Below are positions 9,775 to 19,941 of a stretch of DNA of 56,974 nucleotides, piece after piece (the first letter of the stretch is position 1; every line of letters begins with the position of its first letter). Origin of the DNA: Oscillospiraceae bacterium (GTDB lineage: Bacteria; Bacillota; Clostridia; Oscillospirales; Oscillospiraceae). The stretch is taken from assembly GCA_009787625.1 (NCBI GenBank), contig WQSX01000015.1, positions 1-56,974 of the forward strand, read 5' to 3'. The notes below the pieces were generated by a model. That model saw only the letters and a list, made by a program, of their open reading frames with translations, made no database searches and was not told the origin of the DNA. The position numbers were made by a program, and so were the translations under genes.

Positions 9775-10149
9775 CTAGCTCCCGATTTGTGCATACACCC
9801 TTTTGAACAAGTCTGCGGGGTCAAATGGTTTTACTATGAAGTCATTTACTCCTTCCATGATTCCGGTCAGCACTGTACCGGTGTCACCTTTCGAGGTTAA
9901 AAATATGACCGGAATATTAGCCGTTTTTTCGTTGACTTTTATTTTTTTTAGAGTTTCATGCCCATCCATGTCCGGCATCATTATATCCAATAAAATTAAA
10001 TCAGGCTGCACGTTTTGAAGCACTTCAAGCATTACTCTTCCTGAGTCAAGCGGAAACACATCATAGTGACTTGAGAGGGCGTTTTTTCCCGCCACCAAGC
10101 AGACCATATCGTCATCAACAATAAATATTTTCTTTCTGCCACTATTCAC
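9775..10149 (-). CDS. Single-domain response regulator (CheY-like receiver)
   Basis: About 124 residues, a stand-alone receiver domain. It has the acidic pocket IFIVDDD, the phosphoacceptor Asp in LILLDIMMPDMDG, the conserved Thr in VIFLTSK and the Lys in FIVKPFD. There is no output domain, so it works as a phosphate shuttle or a protein-binding switch. I choose GTG 10149 because AAGGAG lies 10 nt upstream, while an in-frame ATG at 10173 lies inside the previous gene without such a site. It starts 5 bp after the hybrid kinase stop; the kinase HPt domain is a likely phosphodonor. Confidence 0.85.
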   Translation of the reverse strand: MNSGRKKIFIVDDDMVCLVAGKNALSSHYDVFPLDSGRVMLEVLQNVQPDLILLDIMMPDMDGHETLKKIKVNEKTANIPVIFLTSKGDTGTVLTGIMEGVNDFIVKPFDPADLFKRVYAQIGS

Positions 10150-10153
10150 TATA

Positions 10154-13100
10154 TCATTTCTCCTTCTCAGCATTCAAAATGTCAGTTATCAATGTCTCTG
10201 CTTGTTTATATCTGCTGACAAAAGCAAGGCGCAGTATCTCCCTCACCGTTTCGCCGTATGTGGGATGCTTGCTGAAATTTTGTACTTCTTTGGAAATCTT
10301 ATCAATGGCTGATATATCGAAATTTTCGAGAGCAGTTTTTAGTTCGGTTAAGCCACTAATCACGGAATCTTCATTATACTCTATATCCTCTGATTTTTCA
10401 ACACTCGCTAAAGCTTCGTTTATGTTTGCTATCAGCTTCACCAAATTATAGGAAAACTCCGTATGATGCTCCCGTATGAACTCCCTGTCTTTTCTTTCTC
10501 CGGCATTTTCCAGTTCTTCTGCTTCTTTTGAAACTTTAGCCGCTCCGATGTTTGCACAAGCAGCTTTTAAGGCATGTACATGTATTGTGTACAGAGGCAG
10601 ATCCCCTACCTTAAAACATCTTGTCAGCTCTTCATGTTTTTTCGCACTTTCAATGCTGAAAGTTACAAGTAGGTCTATGTATAGCCGTGCATTTTCGCCG
10701 GATAGTGCCAAACCCCTTGTTATATCCACTCCGTCAATTTCAAGCTCTACTTTAGTTTCGTAGGCAGCTGTGACTGTGTCTGTCTGCTGCTGCTTTTTCC
10801 TTGGAATCCACTTGGTAATAATGTCATTTAAGCGTGTCATCTCAATGGGTTTTGAGAGAAAATCATCGAATCCTGTTTCTAAAAACACTTCTTTTGCGCC
10901 TACAATAGCGTTTGCTGTCAGTGCGACTATTGGAATATCGGCACCTTGGTCAATCTCACGTATCATTTCAACAGCTTCAATTCCGCTCATTCCGGGCATC
11001 ATGTAATCCATCAGCACAAGGTCAAACGTGTCTTGTTTTACAGCTTCGACTGCCTCATAGCCGCTTGCGCACAGAGTAGTCTCCATCTGGTATGGTTTGA
11101 GTAATCCACTTGCCACTTTCAGATTTACTTCCACATCGTCAACAATCAATATTTTTGCCGTAGGCGCAATGAAGCTATGTACCTTGCTGCGCCCGCTGGG
11201 GCTTGCTGAAAGTGTGTCATTTAGAAGTGGAGCTACTGATAAACAGTAAATCGGTGTCGTCAGCATTAATAAGCCTTTGTCTTTTGTTTGCACTTCGGCA
11301 TTAAATTCATTTACCAATACAATCTGCGTATCTGCTTTAGGCATTTGCGGATATTTTTCACAGAAGCTGTCGTATAAGTGGTCTGCTAGAAGTGCGAATG
11401 CGTATTTTCCGCTCAACAGAGCTTCGTAAAACTCCTCAAACGATTCAGTCACAGTGCATATAACTCCTAAGTCTTCCATTGTGCGGTAAATTGACTCTAT
11501 ACAATGCTCTCTGCGCTCCAATGCAATAATTGATTTTTCTTCGGGCGAGGTGACAGACACCATATTTTTGTGGTTCACTATTATTTGAGGCAAAGTAACT
11601 GTAAATGTGCTTCCCTGACCAAATGTTGAGTCCACCTCAATTGTTCCGCCCATATGGTGAATTAAGCTGCGAGTTATGGCTAGACCAAGACCTGTACCCT
11701 CTATCCCTTTGTTCGCTTCCGTATCTAGCCGAACAAATTCCTTAAAAAGCCCCGCTAAGTCCTCTTCCTTGATACCTTTTCCACTATCACGCACTCGCAC
11801 GATCAAGTTGAGTTTATCGCCGTCTCGCTGTCCCTCCATGTCCATAGCAACAAAGCCTTTTTCTGTGTATTTCACGGCATTGCTCAGCAAGTTGATGATG
11901 ACTTGGTAGACACGTGCAGAGTCGCCCTTGAGGGCATGTGGTATATTACTGCTTATGTTCAATATGAAGTTAATCTCTCGCCCTTGTAGACGTGCTTTTA
12001 TTACGTTGACCAAATCGTTTATCAACGAAGCTGTAGGATATTCTTCTTCCACTAAGTCTAGTTTGCCGCTTTCAATTTTTGATAAATCGAGTATATCATT
12101 AATGACGTAGAGAAGGTGGCTGCCTGATTGCTTAATAATTTCTGCCTGTTCGCGGGCCGGTTCAGGGATGTTTTCACGTAAAATCAGTTCTGCCATGCCC
12201 ATGACCGCATTCATCGGAGTGCGGATTTCATGGCTCATGCGAGCTAAAAATAGAGATTTTGCGAGATTTTCATTTTCAGCAATCTCGCGGCGCAGTTTTT
12301 CCTCTTGCATAAGCTGCGCCTCACGCAAATCTTGGAAATATACCGAAAGCACTTGCTCATCTCCCAAGTCTACAAGCACACAAACACAGGCGCCTAAAAC
12401 CTCTTCGCCCGTCGTTGTTAAAAACACCCACTCATAGTTGCAATATCCATTTCTCTTGGTTTCTTCGACGACTTCGATTATTTTCTCTGCCGTGGTGGCT
12501 CCGCAAGGTTGGAACTCAGGATTAAGCTCTGCAAATTTGTTTATAAAATCTTCTGTCTTTTCAAGCTTAAGCAACTTAACCATCGCCTGATTACATTCAA
12601 GCGGTTTGAGATCGAGACTCCACATGCTTGATGGTATGGGGCTGGCATCATATACTTGCTTTATTCGGCTTATAGCTTTTTGTTCAATCTCACGTATCTT
12701 TTCATCTTGCAATTTGGATTTCGTTATGTCGGTGGAATATGTGATTATCACAGTTTCATTATTGCGCACTGCGCGCAGTCCCTCTACTTCAAAATACGCT
12801 GGCTCTCCATTTTGGTCTCTTTCTAAAAAATCAATGTGTCCGGCGCCATCTTCCAACACCTTACGTAAAAAAGCATTCCATTTATCCCAAGACGGTGAAC
12901 CGTCTGTTTGATGTGACGGCAAGACATATTTTAACTTTTCGAAATATTCTTCTTTTGTCGAGAATCCGTAAAAGTCAAGAGTAGTTTGGTTACTGTCAAT
13001 GCAAACATAGTCGCGATTCCAATACTGAATGATGAGTGGAGCAACATCCAACATAAACTGTCCTCTTTGCTCTACTTCGCGAATTTCTTTAGTTAAATTA

Positions 13101-13921
13101 ATCAGGACTGATTTCGCTTGGTTGAAATTTCTTGACAGTAAACCAATTTCATCATTTGTTTTTACGATGGGCACTGTCGTATCTACATCTCCCGAAGCTA
13201 TTTTGTTTGAAGCTACACTCAGCTTAGTCAAGGGTTTTTCAATTAATTGCTTGGTACACAAAATTGCCACTATTGAAGAAATAATCACAAAAATCGCTAC
13301 TATTAAAGCAATGGTATTTCTAATTAAATTCAACTCAGCATATATTTCACCCAGGGATAAATCAACCCCCACTATTGCTATTACATCGCCCGACTCATTA
13401 AAAATAGGCGCATAGCCTGAAACAAGATCTCCATAGCCCGCAACAGAATATGGGGTACTATATGTATGTTCTCCTGCAACATGAGCGTGTATTGCGGCAT
13501 CATTCCAAATCTCCAGTGGAAATAAAAATCCCAACTCATGGGAAATATCCCCTCCCGGACTCCTCCCGTAGATAGTGAAAAAATAGGGTTCTTGCATTGA
13601 TAATATGTATACAAATGCAAGATGTGGCATTCTCTCGGTAGCCTCAATTATCGAGCCTCTCACAAAGTCGTAGTATTCATTTTTCTCTTCAGTATCCAAG
13701 ATGTTTTGGATTTCCCGCCAGTTCAGGGAAGATGCGAATGATGACGCCATCATCTGTGCTGTTTGCCCGTTATGACTGAAAAAACCTGCCGCAACTTGCC
13801 GATAGACGAAAACACCAACAAAAACGGAACATAACACAACCATTGCAATGACAAGTATAGTTATTTTATAGCTGATTTTGAATAGATGTGAGGTTTTTTC
13901 CTTGTTTTCTGACTTTTTCAA
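10154..13921 (-). CDS. Membrane hybrid sensor histidine kinase with receiver and HPt domains
   Basis: 1255 residues. Order: membrane helix about 20-41; extracytoplasmic Cache-like sensor (about 45-200, with IYGRSPGGDIS and VAIVGVDLSL-type ending); second helix about 203-224; HAMP; two PAS-like regions (about 290-405 and 420-535); HisKA with phosphorylatable His564 in SHEIRTPMN; HATPase (N box NLLSNAVKYT, DSGKGI, GTGLGLAI); a degenerate receiver-like stretch about 795-900; a full receiver with Asp972 in LVLMDYMMPGMSG and KPIE; and a C-terminal HPt with His1116 in HVHALKAACANIGA. All parts for a four-step phosphorelay are present. The start is a TTG (13921) overlapping the upstream TGA stop, with GGAGG 10 nt before it, so translation is coupled to the HD-GYP gene. 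It should signal to the HD-GYP regulator and the CheY-like protein. Confidence 0.9.
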   Translation of the reverse strand: MKKSENKEKTSHLFKISYKITILVIAMVVLCSVFVGVFVYRQVAAGFFSHNGQTAQMMASSFASSLNWREIQNILDTEEKNEYYDFVRGSIIEATERMPHLAFVYILSMQEPYFFTIYGRSPGGDISHELGFLFPLEIWNDAAIHAHVAGEHTYSTPYSVAGYGDLVSGYAPIFNESGDVIAIVGVDLSLGEIYAELNLIRNTIALIVAIFVIISSIVAILCTKQLIEKPLTKLSVASNKIASGDVDTTVPIVKTNDEIGLLSRNFNQAKSVLINLTKEIREVEQRGQFMLDVAPLIIQYWNRDYVCIDSNQTTLDFYGFSTKEEYFEKLKYVLPSHQTDGSPSWDKWNAFLRKVLEDGAGHIDFLERDQNGEPAYFEVEGLRAVRNNETVIITYSTDITKSKLQDEKIREIEQKAISRIKQVYDASPIPSSMWSLDLKPLECNQAMVKLLKLEKTEDFINKFAELNPEFQPCGATTAEKIIEVVEETKRNGYCNYEWVFLTTTGEEVLGACVCVLVDLGDEQVLSVYFQDLREAQLMQEEKLRREIAENENLAKSLFLARMSHEIRTPMNAVMGMAELILRENIPEPAREQAEIIKQSGSHLLYVINDILDLSKIESGKLDLVEEEYPTASLINDLVNVIKARLQGREINFILNISSNIPHALKGDSARVYQVIINLLSNAVKYTEKGFVAMDMEGQRDGDKLNLIVRVRDSGKGIKEEDLAGLFKEFVRLDTEANKGIEGTGLGLAITRSLIHHMGGTIEVDSTFGQGSTFTVTLPQIIVNHKNMVSVTSPEEKSIIALERREHCIESIYRTMEDLGVICTVTESFEEFYEALLSGKYAFALLADHLYDSFCEKYPQMPKADTQIVLVNEFNAEVQTKDKGLLMLTTPIYCLSVAPLLNDTLSASPSGRSKVHSFIAPTAKILIVDDVEVNLKVASGLLKPYQMETTLCASGYEAVEAVKQDTFDLVLMDYMMPGMSGIEAVEMIREIDQGADIPIVALTANAIVGAKEVFLETGFDDFLSKPIEMTRLNDIITKWIPRKKQQQTDTVTAAYETKVELEIDGVDITRGLALSGENARLYIDLLVTFSIESAKKHEELTRCFKVGDLPLYTIHVHALKAACANIGAAKVSKEAEELENAGERKDREFIREHHTEFSYNLVKLIANINEALASVEKSEDIEYNEDSVISGLTELKTALENFDISAIDKISKEVQNFSKHPTYGETVREILRLAFVSRYKQAETLITDILNAEKEK

Positions 13922-15012
13922 ACTACATTCAACCTCCGAGCTGTTTTTTCAAATTCTACATTGATTTTCTCAAACAAATCCACGAGAGTCGGGTCGAAGT
14001 GGTTTCCTTTACCTTCAAGGATAATTCGTACTGCTTCATCATGGGTATATGGGGCTTTGTATGGGCGTAGTTCCACAAGTGCATCATACACATCAGCAAT
14101 TGCCATTATCCGCCCAAGCAGAGGGATTTCTTCGCCCTTAAGACCGCGCGGATATCCACAACCATTCCATTTTTCATGATGTGATATTGCGAAAACTCTT
14201 GCGTATTCAGCGAAATCACTATCTATTGTTTTGTCTTTTAATTTGAGGATAACTTTTTCACCGAAAACAGTATGTTCTTTTATTTTTTCAAATTCCTCAG
14301 GGGTTAATTTCCCCGGTTTCAGCAAAATTGCATCACTTATTGCTATTTTCCCTATATCGTGAAGCTGGCATGACTGCAGAGCCAAACTCTCATCTACAGC
14401 TTCGAGTTCCGCTTCGTACACGCCATGCTCTTTCATGCCGCGAAGTAGTATTTCTACGTAAGATTGCGTTCTGGCGATGTGGCCTCCGGTCCCCTCATCG
14501 CGGTATTCCACCAACTCTGCCATTGTAGAGAGAATGGCATCTTTTAGCTCTGTGACAGTTTGAGTTTTATCTTCCACCATCTGATGCAGGTTGTTGTTTA
14601 AATGCTGTAACTCTGTCTTTTGTGAAAGTAATTTTTGTTTTTGCGACTCTATCAGCAGATGAATTTCTATACGTTTTAGCAGTGATGGAGCTGAAAATGG
14701 TTTTATAATGTAGTCCACTGCCCCTGCAGAAAGCCCCTTAATCTCCGTTTCTTCATCGTTTAATGAGGTCAAGAAAATAACGGGTATATCTGCTGTATTT
14801 TTGTTTGCTTTAAGATGGCGGATAACTTCATATCCATCCATGCCCGGCATTTTAACATCCAGCAAAATCAGGTCAGGCGATACATTATTTATCAGCTCCA
14901 ACATGGACTCTCCGGATTCTGACGCAAACACGTTGTAGGCATCCGACAGGGCGTTTTTTCCCACTTTCAAGTTGATCATTTCATCGTCGACCAAAAATAC
15001 TGTTTTTCTCAT
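13918..15012 (-). CDS. Response regulator with HD-GYP domain (putative c-di-GMP phosphodiesterase)
   Basis: About 364 residues from ATG 15012. Receiver domain at 1-120: VFLVDDE, phosphoacceptor in LILLDVKMPGMDGYE, IPVIFLTS, YIIKPF. A coiled linker (KQKLLSQKTELQHLNNNL) follows. The HD-GYP domain (about 160-350) has TGGHIARTQSYVEIL, LHDIGKIAISD, HTVFG and HHEKWNGCGYPRGL, so the metal and GYP residues are intact. Family members hydrolyse cyclic di-GMP. The longer frame to 15108 lacks a ribosome binding site and its start would precede a possible TATACA -10 near 15068, so the receiver-proximal ATG is preferred, though its SD spacing is long. First gene of the three-gene signalling operon. Confidence 0.88.
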   Translation of the reverse strand: MRKTVFLVDDEMINLKVGKNALSDAYNVFASESGESMLELINNVSPDLILLDVKMPGMDGYEVIRHLKANKNTADIPVIFLTSLNDEETEIKGLSAGAVDYIIKPFSAPSLLKRIEIHLLIESQKQKLLSQKTELQHLNNNLHQMVEDKTQTVTELKDAILSTMAELVEYRDEGTGGHIARTQSYVEILLRGMKEHGVYEAELEAVDESLALQSCQLHDIGKIAISDAILLKPGKLTPEEFEKIKEHTVFGEKVILKLKDKTIDSDFAEYARVFAISHHEKWNGCGYPRGLKGEEIPLLGRIMAIADVYDALVELRPYKAPYTHDEAVRIILEGKGNHFDPTLVDLFEKINVEFEKTARRLNVV

Positions 15013-15156
15013 ATCCGAAATTTCGATTCCTCTCTCAGCCATGATGCGCTTCAATGCTTTATTTGTTGTATAATCCTTGCGTTGACTTGACAGAATTTCA
15101 GTATGCACGATATATAGGAATTAATGAAGTACCCAAGGTGGTATTATTTGAAAATT

Positions 15157-16581
15157 TTACCCACCAAGCACCGTCCTTGCTACGTAGATTCCTGCGGCAC
15201 CTGCCTGTGCCAAACCTCTTGTTATGCCTGCGCCATCACCTGCAGCGTATAAGTTTTTTATTTTAGTCTGTAGGGTTTTGCTCAGCTCGGGGCGGGCGGA
15301 GTAGAACTTTGCTTCCACTCCGTAGAACAGGGTGTGTTCTGCGGCAAAGCCGGGGGTTACTTTATCGAGTGCCTGAGTCATTTCTATCAGGCTTACCATT
15401 GTGTTGTATGGCAACACCAGACCAAGGTCACCGGGGATTGCTTCTTTCAGTGTCGGCTCTAGGAATCCCTCAGCTATTCTCTTGTCTGTGGAGCGTCTGC
15501 CGCGTAAGATGTCTCCGAATTTTTGTATTATCAGCCCACCGCCTGAGAGATCATTTGCTCTTCGGCAAATCTCGCGCGCGTATTCGTTTGGTTTGTTGAA
15601 TGGTTTTGTGAATATGTGGGATACTAAAAGTGCAAAATTTGTGTTTTCTGAGCCGAGTTTTGGGTCAAAGTATGCATGACCGTTTGCCGCTATAACTCCG
15701 CTGTGGTTTTCCACGACCACATAGCCCGATGGGTTGGCGCAGAATGTGCGGACTACCGAGCCTGTTGAGGAGTTGAATATCAGCTTTGCTTCGTAGAGAT
15801 ACTTGTTGATATCTTTCATTATTACGTTTGAGGTCTCCGCTCTTACACCTATGTCCACTTGATTGCAGATTACATCTATGCCGTTTTTTGATAGGATTTC
15901 GCTGAGCCATGATGAGCCGTCGCGACCGGGAGCAAGCAGAACTTTTTTGCCTTTGTATTCTTTGCCGTCTTTTGTTAATACTCCAACAGCTTTTATATCT
16001 TGCCCGCTCTTTTCTGTAATTATGTCTGCAACGTCTGTTTTAAAGAGCATTTCTATTTTCGGTTTTAGCTCATCAAAGATGGATTTCATTATGCGTAGGT
16101 TCATCTCTGTGCCGAGGTGGCGCACTTTTGCGCGCAGGAGTTTTAACCCTGCTCCGTAGACTTTTTGTTCGATTAGATCTACTTCGGGGCTTTCGGGGTT
16201 TGTGATTGTTGGTGGTGCGCCATGTGCCAGATTTATATCATCTACATGGTGTATCAGTTCAAGCAGTTTTGATGCCGGCATGTAGTCCCCCAGCCAGCCG
16301 CCAAACTCTGACGTTATATTGAATTTGCCGTCTGAGTAGGCTCCTGCTCCTCCAAAGCCACATGTCACGCTACAGGCGGGTTTGCAGCCTGAAAACCCAT
16401 CTTCGCCCCCGGACATGGGGCAAAGACGAGCTTTTTTACTCATTATCGGGCATATTCTGTTATAGATGTCGTATCCGCGGTCGATTAGTAAGACCTTTGC
16501 TTTTGGTGATAGCTTGGTCGCTTCGACTGCGGCATAGATTCCACAAGGGCCTGCGCCTACGATAATTAAGTCGTACATCAT
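15157..16581 (-). CDS. FAD-dependent dehydrogenase (COG2509-type)
   Basis: 474 residues. It has an N-terminal Rossmann FAD-binding motif (LIIVGAGPCGIYAAVEA), a Cys-rich segment LCPMSGGEDGFSGCKPAC and CGFGGAGAYSDGKFN (residues about 50-90), a central LLAPGRDGSSWL, and a C-terminal FAD motif LYAAGDGAGITRGLAQAGAAG. This matches the uncharacterised FAD-dependent dehydrogenases common in Clostridia. The electron partner and substrate are unknown. It starts 4 bp after the cyclophilin lipoprotein gene, so the two are co-transcribed. The cluster of cysteines may hold a cofactor or be redox-active, which is inference. Confidence 0.85.
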   Translation of the reverse strand: MMYDLIIVGAGPCGIYAAVEATKLSPKAKVLLIDRGYDIYNRICPIMSKKARLCPMSGGEDGFSGCKPACSVTCGFGGAGAYSDGKFNITSEFGGWLGDYMPASKLLELIHHVDDINLAHGAPPTITNPESPEVDLIEQKVYGAGLKLLRAKVRHLGTEMNLRIMKSIFDELKPKIEMLFKTDVADIITEKSGQDIKAVGVLTKDGKEYKGKKVLLAPGRDGSSWLSEILSKNGIDVICNQVDIGVRAETSNVIMKDINKYLYEAKLIFNSSTGSVVRTFCANPSGYVVVENHSGVIAANGHAYFDPKLGSENTNFALLVSHIFTKPFNKPNEYAREICRRANDLSGGGLIIQKFGDILRGRRSTDKRIAEGFLEPTLKEAIPGDLGLVLPYNTMVSLIEMTQALDKVTPGFAAEHTLFYGVEAKFYSARPELSKTLQTKIKNLYAAGDGAGITRGLAQAGAAGIYVARTVLGG

Positions 16582-16585
16582 ATCG

Positions 16586-17281
16586 TTACCTGCCTAGGCG
16601 GTTTGGTTCAGGGACTGCTCCCTCAAAGTCTATTGTTATTCTCGCTATTACCGGCATGTTTTCAGGTAAAACTGTGCCATTTCCGCCTATTACGGGTGTG
16701 TCGGCAAGGCGGTCTACTACATCCATGCCGCTTGTCACTAAGCCGAATGCCGCATAGGCGTTATCTAAGAATGTCGGGTCACCGTGGCAGATGAAGAACT
16801 GTGAACCTGCTGAATTGTAGGGTTGTGCTCTTGCCATTGATATTACACCCCTAGTGTGGCTTAGGTCATTTTCTACACCGTTGTCAGAGAATTCGCCGAG
16901 AATTGACCAACCCGGATTGCCTGTTCCCGTTCCATCAGGACATCCGCCCTGTATCATGAAGCCACTGATAATGCGATGGAACGTCAATCCATCATAGAAG
17001 CCACTGCGTGCGAGGTATACAAAGTTTCTTACAGATTCAGGTGCTATATCGTGATATAGTTCAAATTCTATAATACCACCGTCTTCCATTTCGATTGTTC
17101 CTGTGAGTGTATCGGGCATTTCTTCTGCTCCTCCTGCTTCGTTATTTGTTTCGTTTTGTGCTCCGTCTTGCTCTGCATCGTCTGCCGCTCCGGGCGGAGT
17201 GTCGTCTGCATCGTCTGCGCATCCTACAACGAATACCGTGACAAGTAGTAGGCTGAGTACTATAAGAATTAATTTTTTCAC
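16586..17281 (-). CDS. Cyclophilin-type peptidyl-prolyl isomerase lipoprotein
   Basis: 231 residues, GTG start at 17281 with GAAAGGAAAG upstream. A lipoprotein signal peptide ends in VVGC (Cys near residue 21), so the protein is anchored on the outer face of the membrane. An acidic low-complexity linker (about 24-55) precedes the cyclophilin domain: IELYHDIAPESVRNFVYLARSG, FHRIISGFMIQGG, GVISMARA, SAGSQFFICHGD and YAAFGLV. The catalytic Arg of FHRI and the QFFI motif are present. It speeds proline isomerisation in secreted proteins. It is the first gene of a pair with the FAD dehydrogenase. Confidence 0.92.
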   Translation of the reverse strand: MKKLILIVLSLLLVTVFVVGCADDADDTPPGAADDAEQDGAQNETNNEAGGAEEMPDTLTGTIEMEDGGIIEFELYHDIAPESVRNFVYLARSGFYDGLTFHRIISGFMIQGGCPDGTGTGNPGWSILGEFSDNGVENDLSHTRGVISMARAQPYNSAGSQFFICHGDPTFLDNAYAAFGLVTSGMDVVDRLADTPVIGGNGTVLPENMPVIARITIDFEGAVPEPNRLGR

Positions 17282-17322
17282 GATTGTAGTCTTTCCTTTC
17301 CTATTTCTTTCTCCACTTTGTC

Positions 17323-17348
17323 AAATCACCCGCGGGGCCGGGTGATTT
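17323..17348. terminator. Hairpin upstream of the cyclophilin gene
   Basis: Perfect 10-bp stem AAATCACCCG/CGGGTGATTT with loop CGGGGC. It sits 23 bp past the rplQ-end hairpin and probably reinforces termination of the ribosomal cluster. Confidence 0.6.
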
Positions 17349-17370
17349 GTCGTTCCAAACGTTAAGTTAA

Positions 17371-17402
17371 AGGGACGGTTTTAGGAACCGCCCCTTTTTT
17401 TA
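17371..17402. terminator. Terminator at the end of the ribosomal protein cluster
   Basis: Stem AGGGACGGTT/AACCGCCCCT (one mismatch) with loop TTAGG, directly after the rplQ stop. On the plus strand it is followed by seven T; on the minus strand the tail is TTTAACTT. Confidence 0.75.
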
Positions 17403-17783
17403 CACTAGCTCTATGATTGCGACTTCTGCGCCATCTCCTCTGCGAGGGCCTAATCTTGTTATACGTGTGTAACCGCCGTTTCTGTCTGCATAACGTGGAG
17501 CAAGTTCATCGAAAAGTTTCGCCATTACAATTTGTTGTCTGCTTTTCTTTTCTTCTTTTATACTGCCCCTTTGACCTACGGCAATAAATTTCAGCGCCTG
17601 CCTACGTGAATGCAGCGTGTTTCGTTTCCCCAGTGTTATCATTTTTTCAACCAGTGGTTGGATCTCTTTGCAACGTGTAACCGTTGTCTCCATCTTACCA
17701 TAGTCAATAAAATCAGTTACCATTTGTCTCAGCATTGCCATACGCTGAGCAGTTGGTTTACCAAGCTTACGTGTTCCCGGCAT
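17400..17783 (-). CDS. rplQ: 50S ribosomal protein L17
   Basis: 127 residues, near the peptide exit tunnel. [24 protein letters not shown] at the N-terminus and the terminal [17 protein letters not shown] are typical. Last gene of the alpha operon, followed by a terminator. Confidence 0.97.
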   Translation of the reverse strand: MPGTRKLGKPTAQRMAMLRQMVTDFIDYGKMETTVTRCKEIQPLVEKMITLGKRNTLHSRRQALKFIAVGQRGSIKEEKKSRQQIVMAKLFDELAPRYADRNGGYTRITRLGPRRGDGAEVAIIELV

Positions 17784-17816
17784 CTTTCTATCCTCCTTCT
17801 CTTCTCTAGAAGAGTT

Positions 17817-18761
17817 TTATTCTTCGAGTTTGAGGGTCAGTCCCATCATTCCAAGCTTGTGAATGACTTCTTCCAGCGACTTGCGTCCCAGATTCCGAAC
17901 TTTTATCATGTCGTCCTCTGTTTTTGAGAGTAAGTCTTCCACGGTGTTTATGTTCACTCTCTTTAGGCAGTTGAAACTTCTCACTGATAAATCCAGTTCT
18001 TCTATTGTCATTTCCAAGACTTTGTCTCTTTGGGTCTCCGCTTTTTCTACGACTGTGATTTTTTCTGCAACTGTCTCTGATAAATCTGTGAAGAGTGTAA
18101 AGTGGTCACAGAGTATTTTTGCTCCGAGCGATACCGCTTCTCTTGCCGGTATTGTCTTATCTGTCCAGACTTCCAGTGTCAGCTTGTCAAAGTCTGTGAC
18201 GTCTCCAACACGTGAATTTTCAACTGTGTAGTTGACTTTTTGAACAGGTGTGTAGATTGAGTCTATTGGGATTACTCCGATTATCGGCTGTTGCAATTTG
18301 TTTCTCTCCGCTGATATGTAGCCGCTACCGTGGTCAATCGTAAGTTCCATGCTGAGCGCACCATCTGAACTGAGTGTCGCAATGTGCATATCGGGGTTCA
18401 GTATTTCTACTTCCGCATCTGCTCTGATGTCACCTGCTGTGACTATTCCTTCACCTGATGTTTCAATGTAAACTGTTTTTGCTTTGTCTGAGTGAAGCTT
18501 CGCTGTCAGACCCTTGATGTTTAGGATAATTTCCGTTACATCTTCTTTTACGCCGGGTATTGTTGAAAACTCGTGTTGTATTCCGGCTATTTTTACTGTT
18601 GTGACCGCTGTTCCCGGTAGGGATGACAGGAGAATCCTGCGTAGTGAATTGCCTAATGTTGTTCCATACCCGCGTACCAGTGGTTCAATTATGTATCTGC
18701 CGTATGATTCATCTTCGGGAGAATCAATACACTCAATTCTTGGTCTTTCTATTTCTATCAT
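17817..18761 (-). CDS. rpoA: RNA polymerase alpha subunit
   Basis: 314 residues. The N-terminal assembly domain has [24 protein letters not shown], and the C-terminal alpha-CTD (about 245-310) has [23 protein letters not shown] and [16 protein letters not shown], which contacts UP elements and activators. GGAGGG precedes ATG 18761. The 120-bp gap to rpsD holds a hairpin whose 5' arm overlaps the rpsD stop (AAGTAA with TTACTT) and a GTGCA/TGCAC hairpin, which could adjust rpoA expression. Confidence 0.97.
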   Translation of the reverse strand: MIEIERPRIECIDSPEDESYGRYIIEPLVRGYGTTLGNSLRRILLSSLPGTAVTTVKIAGIQHEFSTIPGVKEDVTEIILNIKGLTAKLHSDKAKTVYIETSGEGIVTAGDIRADAEVEILNPDMHIATLSSDGALSMELTIDHGSGYISAERNKLQQPIIGVIPIDSIYTPVQKVNYTVENSRVGDVTDFDKLTLEVWTDKTIPAREAVSLGAKILCDHFTLFTDLSETVAEKITVVEKAETQRDKVLEMTIEELDLSVRSFNCLKRVNINTVEDLLSKTEDDMIKVRNLGRKSLEEVIHKLGMMGLTLKLEE

Positions 18762-18881
18762 AAATTATTACCCTCCTTCATAAATGTTGTGCAACTCTGC
18801 ACGAAATTTTTGCTTGTTTAAATATCTTTTATGAGGGTCAGCCATATTAGCCAAGTAAGCGGTTATTTCAATGGTTATCCG

Positions 18882-19514
18882 TTACTTAGAATAGAGCTCG
18901 ACAATGAGTTGCTCCTCAATTGGGAAGTCGACGTCTTCTCTAACCGGTACGCCTGCTACTTTTGCAACCAGTGCGTTTGCATCGTATTCCAACCATTTTG
19001 GAGGTTGTCTGAATGCATTTGCTTCGATAGATGACTTCAGTTTGTCAAGATTTCTGCTTTTTTGGCTGAGTGTAATAATCATTCCCGGTTTTACTAAAAA
19101 TGACGGCACGTTGACTTTCCTTCCGTTTACTTGGAAATGTCCGTGCAGAACCAGTTGCCTTGCTTCGGCACGACTCATTGCAAAACCGAGTCTGTAAACT
19201 GTGTTATCCAGGCGTGTCTCCAAGATGGAGAGCAGGTTGTCGCCTGTTTTTCCTTTACGCTTACTTGCCATAGAAAAGTAACCGCGGAACTGGCGCTCAA
19301 GCACTCCATAGTATCTCTTCGCCTTTTGCTTTTCGCGAATTTGTTTGCCGTAATCAGATGTTTTGGTGCGCCCTTGACCATGCTGGCCCGGAGGGTATGG
19401 TCTGCGATTTTGATCCATTGCACATTTTTCTGAGTAGCACTTGTCGCCTTTCAGCATTAATTTCTGGCCTTCTCTGCGACAAAGTCGGCATACTGCTCCT
19501 GTATATCTAGCCAT
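18882..19514 (-). CDS. rpsD: 30S ribosomal protein S4
   Basis: 210 residues, a primary 16S rRNA-binding assembly protein. [18 protein letters not shown] carries a Cys pair, followed later by KCYSEKCA, so this is the zinc-binding (C+) form of S4. The S4 RNA-binding domain ([18 protein letters not shown]) lies at about 100-165. Confidence 0.97.
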   Translation of the reverse strand: MARYTGAVCRLCRREGQKLMLKGDKCYSEKCAMDQNRRPYPPGQHGQGRTKTSDYGKQIREKQKAKRYYGVLERQFRGYFSMASKRKGKTGDNLLSILETRLDNTVYRLGFAMSRAEARQLVLHGHFQVNGRKVNVPSFLVKPGMIITLSQKSRNLDKLKSSIEANAFRQPPKWLEYDANALVAKVAGVPVREDVDFPIEEQLIVELYSK

Positions 19515-19525
19515 CTCTATCCCTC

Positions 19526-19924
19526 CTATACTCTGCGTCTTTTTGGCGGACGACAGCCGTTGTGTGCTATTGGGGTTACGTCTTTAATCATTGTAACCTC
19601 AAGCCCTGCCGTTTGAAGCGCACGAATTGCCGCCTCACGACCACTACCCGGACCTTTTACGAAAACTTCAACTGTTTTCAGTCCGTGTTCCATTGCGGCT
19701 CTGGCTGCTGCTTCCGCTGCTGTTTGCGCAGCAAAGGGAGTTGATTTTCTGCTTCCCCTAAAATCCATTCCGCCCGCTGATGCCCAAGAGATTGCATTTC
19801 CGTGTACATCAGTAACTGTAACCATCGTGTTGTTGAACGATGATCTGATGTGAACGGCGCCCTTCTCTATATTTTTCCGTTCGCGGCGTCTGGTTCTGGT
19901 TTTTTTACCTTTGGGTGCTGCCAT
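19526..19924 (-). CDS. rpsK: 30S ribosomal protein S11
   Basis: 132 residues, platform protein of the small subunit. Markers: [34 protein letters not shown] and the terminal [12 protein letters not shown]. Confidence 0.97.
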   Translation of the reverse strand: MAAPKGKKTRTRRRERKNIEKGAVHIRSSFNNTMVTVTDVHGNAISWASAGGMDFRGSRKSTPFAAQTAAEAAARAAMEHGLKTVEVFVKGPGSGREAAIRALQTAGLEVTMIKDVTPIAHNGCRPPKRRRV

Positions 19925-19941
19925 TTGCTTTACTCCCTCCC

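Noticed and set aside
15074..15116. Plus-strand promoter-like TTGACA and TATATA near the HD-GYP start
   Set aside because: No plus-strand gene follows; it would only make antisense RNA to the FAD dehydrogenase gene.
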